Source: Clostridia bacterium
GTDB lineage: Bacteria > Bacillota > Clostridia > Oscillospirales > CAG-272
Assembly: GCA_017462615.1 (NCBI GenBank)
Contig: JAFTQT010000069.1
Coordinates: forward strand, 1-32,234
Length of the DNA: 32,234 bases
Reading direction: 5' to 3'
Within the stretch, counting starts at the first letter, position 1, and the number at the start of each line of letters is the position of its first letter. Below, piece by piece: positions 31,919 through 32,234 of the stretch. The translations under genes were made by a program, and so were the position numbers. The notes beneath the pieces are model-generated. The model saw only the letters and a list, made by a program, of their open reading frames with translations, did not search any database and was not told where the DNA came from.

Positions 31919-32010
31919 GGAGAGATGGCTGAGTTGGTCTAAGGCGCACGACTGGAAATCGTGTATAGGCTAATACCCTATCGAGAGTTCGAATCTCTCT
32001 CTCTCCGCCA
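31919..32010 (+). tRNA. tRNA-Ser (anticodon GGA)
   Basis: The acceptor stem is GGAGAGA (31919-31925) with TCTCTCC (32000-32006), then discriminator G and an encoded CCA (32008-32010). The anticodon stem CACGA/TCGTG encloses CTGGAAA, with anticodon GGA at 31954-31956, which reads UCC and UCU. A long variable arm closed by ATAGG/CCTAT marks a class II tRNA, as expected for serine. The T loop is GTTCGAATC. The opposite strand yields spurious open frames. Confidence 0.97.
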
Positions 32011-32016
32011 TAACAA

Positions 32017-32045
32017 AAGGGCACCCAATCGGGTGCCCTTTTTTT
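32017..32045 (+). terminator. Terminator of tRNA-Ser
   Basis: AAGGGCACCC (32017-32026) and GGGTGCCCTT (32031-32040) form a perfect stem around AATC, followed directly by five more T. Confidence 0.9.
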
Positions 32046-32112
32046 ATGGCGGAGCGGGGGGCTGATGGGAACGAAGCATTGCTTTTGCTTTGTTCTTCGG
32101 TTTTTGATTTGG

Positions 32113-32208
32113 CTTGCAAAGCAAGGCGAGAGTTCGCATTCGCCGCCCGAAGGTCGGGGTGCTTGCACACCAGACGCAGGGCGTGCGAATCTTCCGCCGC
32201 AGGCGGAA
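32113..32208. repeat. Cluster of small hairpins at the right edge
   Basis: Successive hairpins are CTTGC/GCAAG with an AAA loop (32113-32125), GGCGA/TCGCC (about 32125-32144), CCCGA/TCGGG with an AGG loop (about 32146-32158) and TTCCGCC/GGCGGAA with a GCA loop (32192-32208). The loops AAA and GCA recur in the arrays at the left end, but no ATWTCAC linker is visible. The cluster may continue beyond the window. Confidence 0.5.
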
Positions 32209-32234
32209 TACCTCTCTCCAAGTTCTATACTCAC

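Noticed and set aside
31773..32234. Open frames antisense to tRNA-Ser, with EREIRTLD- and ERERFELSI-like segments
   Set aside because: These are translations of the tRNA complement and its flanking hairpins, a well-known source of false protein annotations.

Overview
The window looks like a chromosomal segment of a spore-forming, fermentative member of the Clostridia, probably an uncultured gut lineage in or near the Oscillospirales. The spore germination protease (gpr), the ferredoxin-dependent indolepyruvate oxidoreductase, a gltX-glnS tandem, strong AGGAGG-type ribosome binding sites and GC-rich third codon positions suggest this. The family-level placement is a guess. Nearly all genes are housekeeping or metabolic, and the accessory-looking DNA is confined to the first 2.2 kb and the last 0.2 kb.

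Region 1 (1-2243) is repeat-rich. A DUF554 membrane protein gene (374-1141) with a clear extended -10 promoter is flanked on both sides by arrays of small hairpins (4-116 and 1212-1386). The arrays share an ATWTCAC linker, and each is closed by an outer complementary stem. Beyond the second array lie an inverted pair of another repeat (1430-1565), an AT-rich orphan gene (1669-2034) and a GTAGGGGCG/CGCCCCTAC palindromic element (2131-2178). I regard the arrays as the most unusual signal in the window.

Region 2 (2244-6950, minus) reads as one operon: metallo-beta-lactamase-fold hydrolase, gltX, glnS, glycerophosphodiester phosphodiesterase. An orphan family 5 peptide-binding lipoprotein (7097-8944, minus) follows, then gpr (9172-10047, plus).

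Region 3 (10101-14734) holds a minus-strand operon of a MutS-family ATPase, an Lrp/AsnC regulator and a class I aminotransferase. Divergent from it is a gene that looks like a uronate isomerase homologue without the usual metal-binding histidines. Region 4 (14789-18076, minus) is ychF-trmB-nitroreductase-truB, with a terminator hairpin just before truB.

Region 5 (18496-25783, plus) is an envelope block: OmpR-type response regulator, a terminator-like hairpin, its histidine kinase, an HtrA-like protease with one membrane anchor, two tandem MgtC/SapB proteins, and a large secreted protein resembling a beta-helix. Region 6 (25861-31640, minus) is an operon for aryl-acid/aryl-pyruvate CoA chemistry: AMP-forming acyl-CoA ligase, iorA, iorB, phenylacetate-CoA ligase and a double-ACT protein. 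Region 7 is a tRNA-Ser(GGA) with promoter and terminator (31867-32045), then another cluster of small hairpins.

The three convergent gene pairs each share one strong, apparently bidirectional terminator. All calls come from reading the sequence and recalling family motifs; no database search was run.
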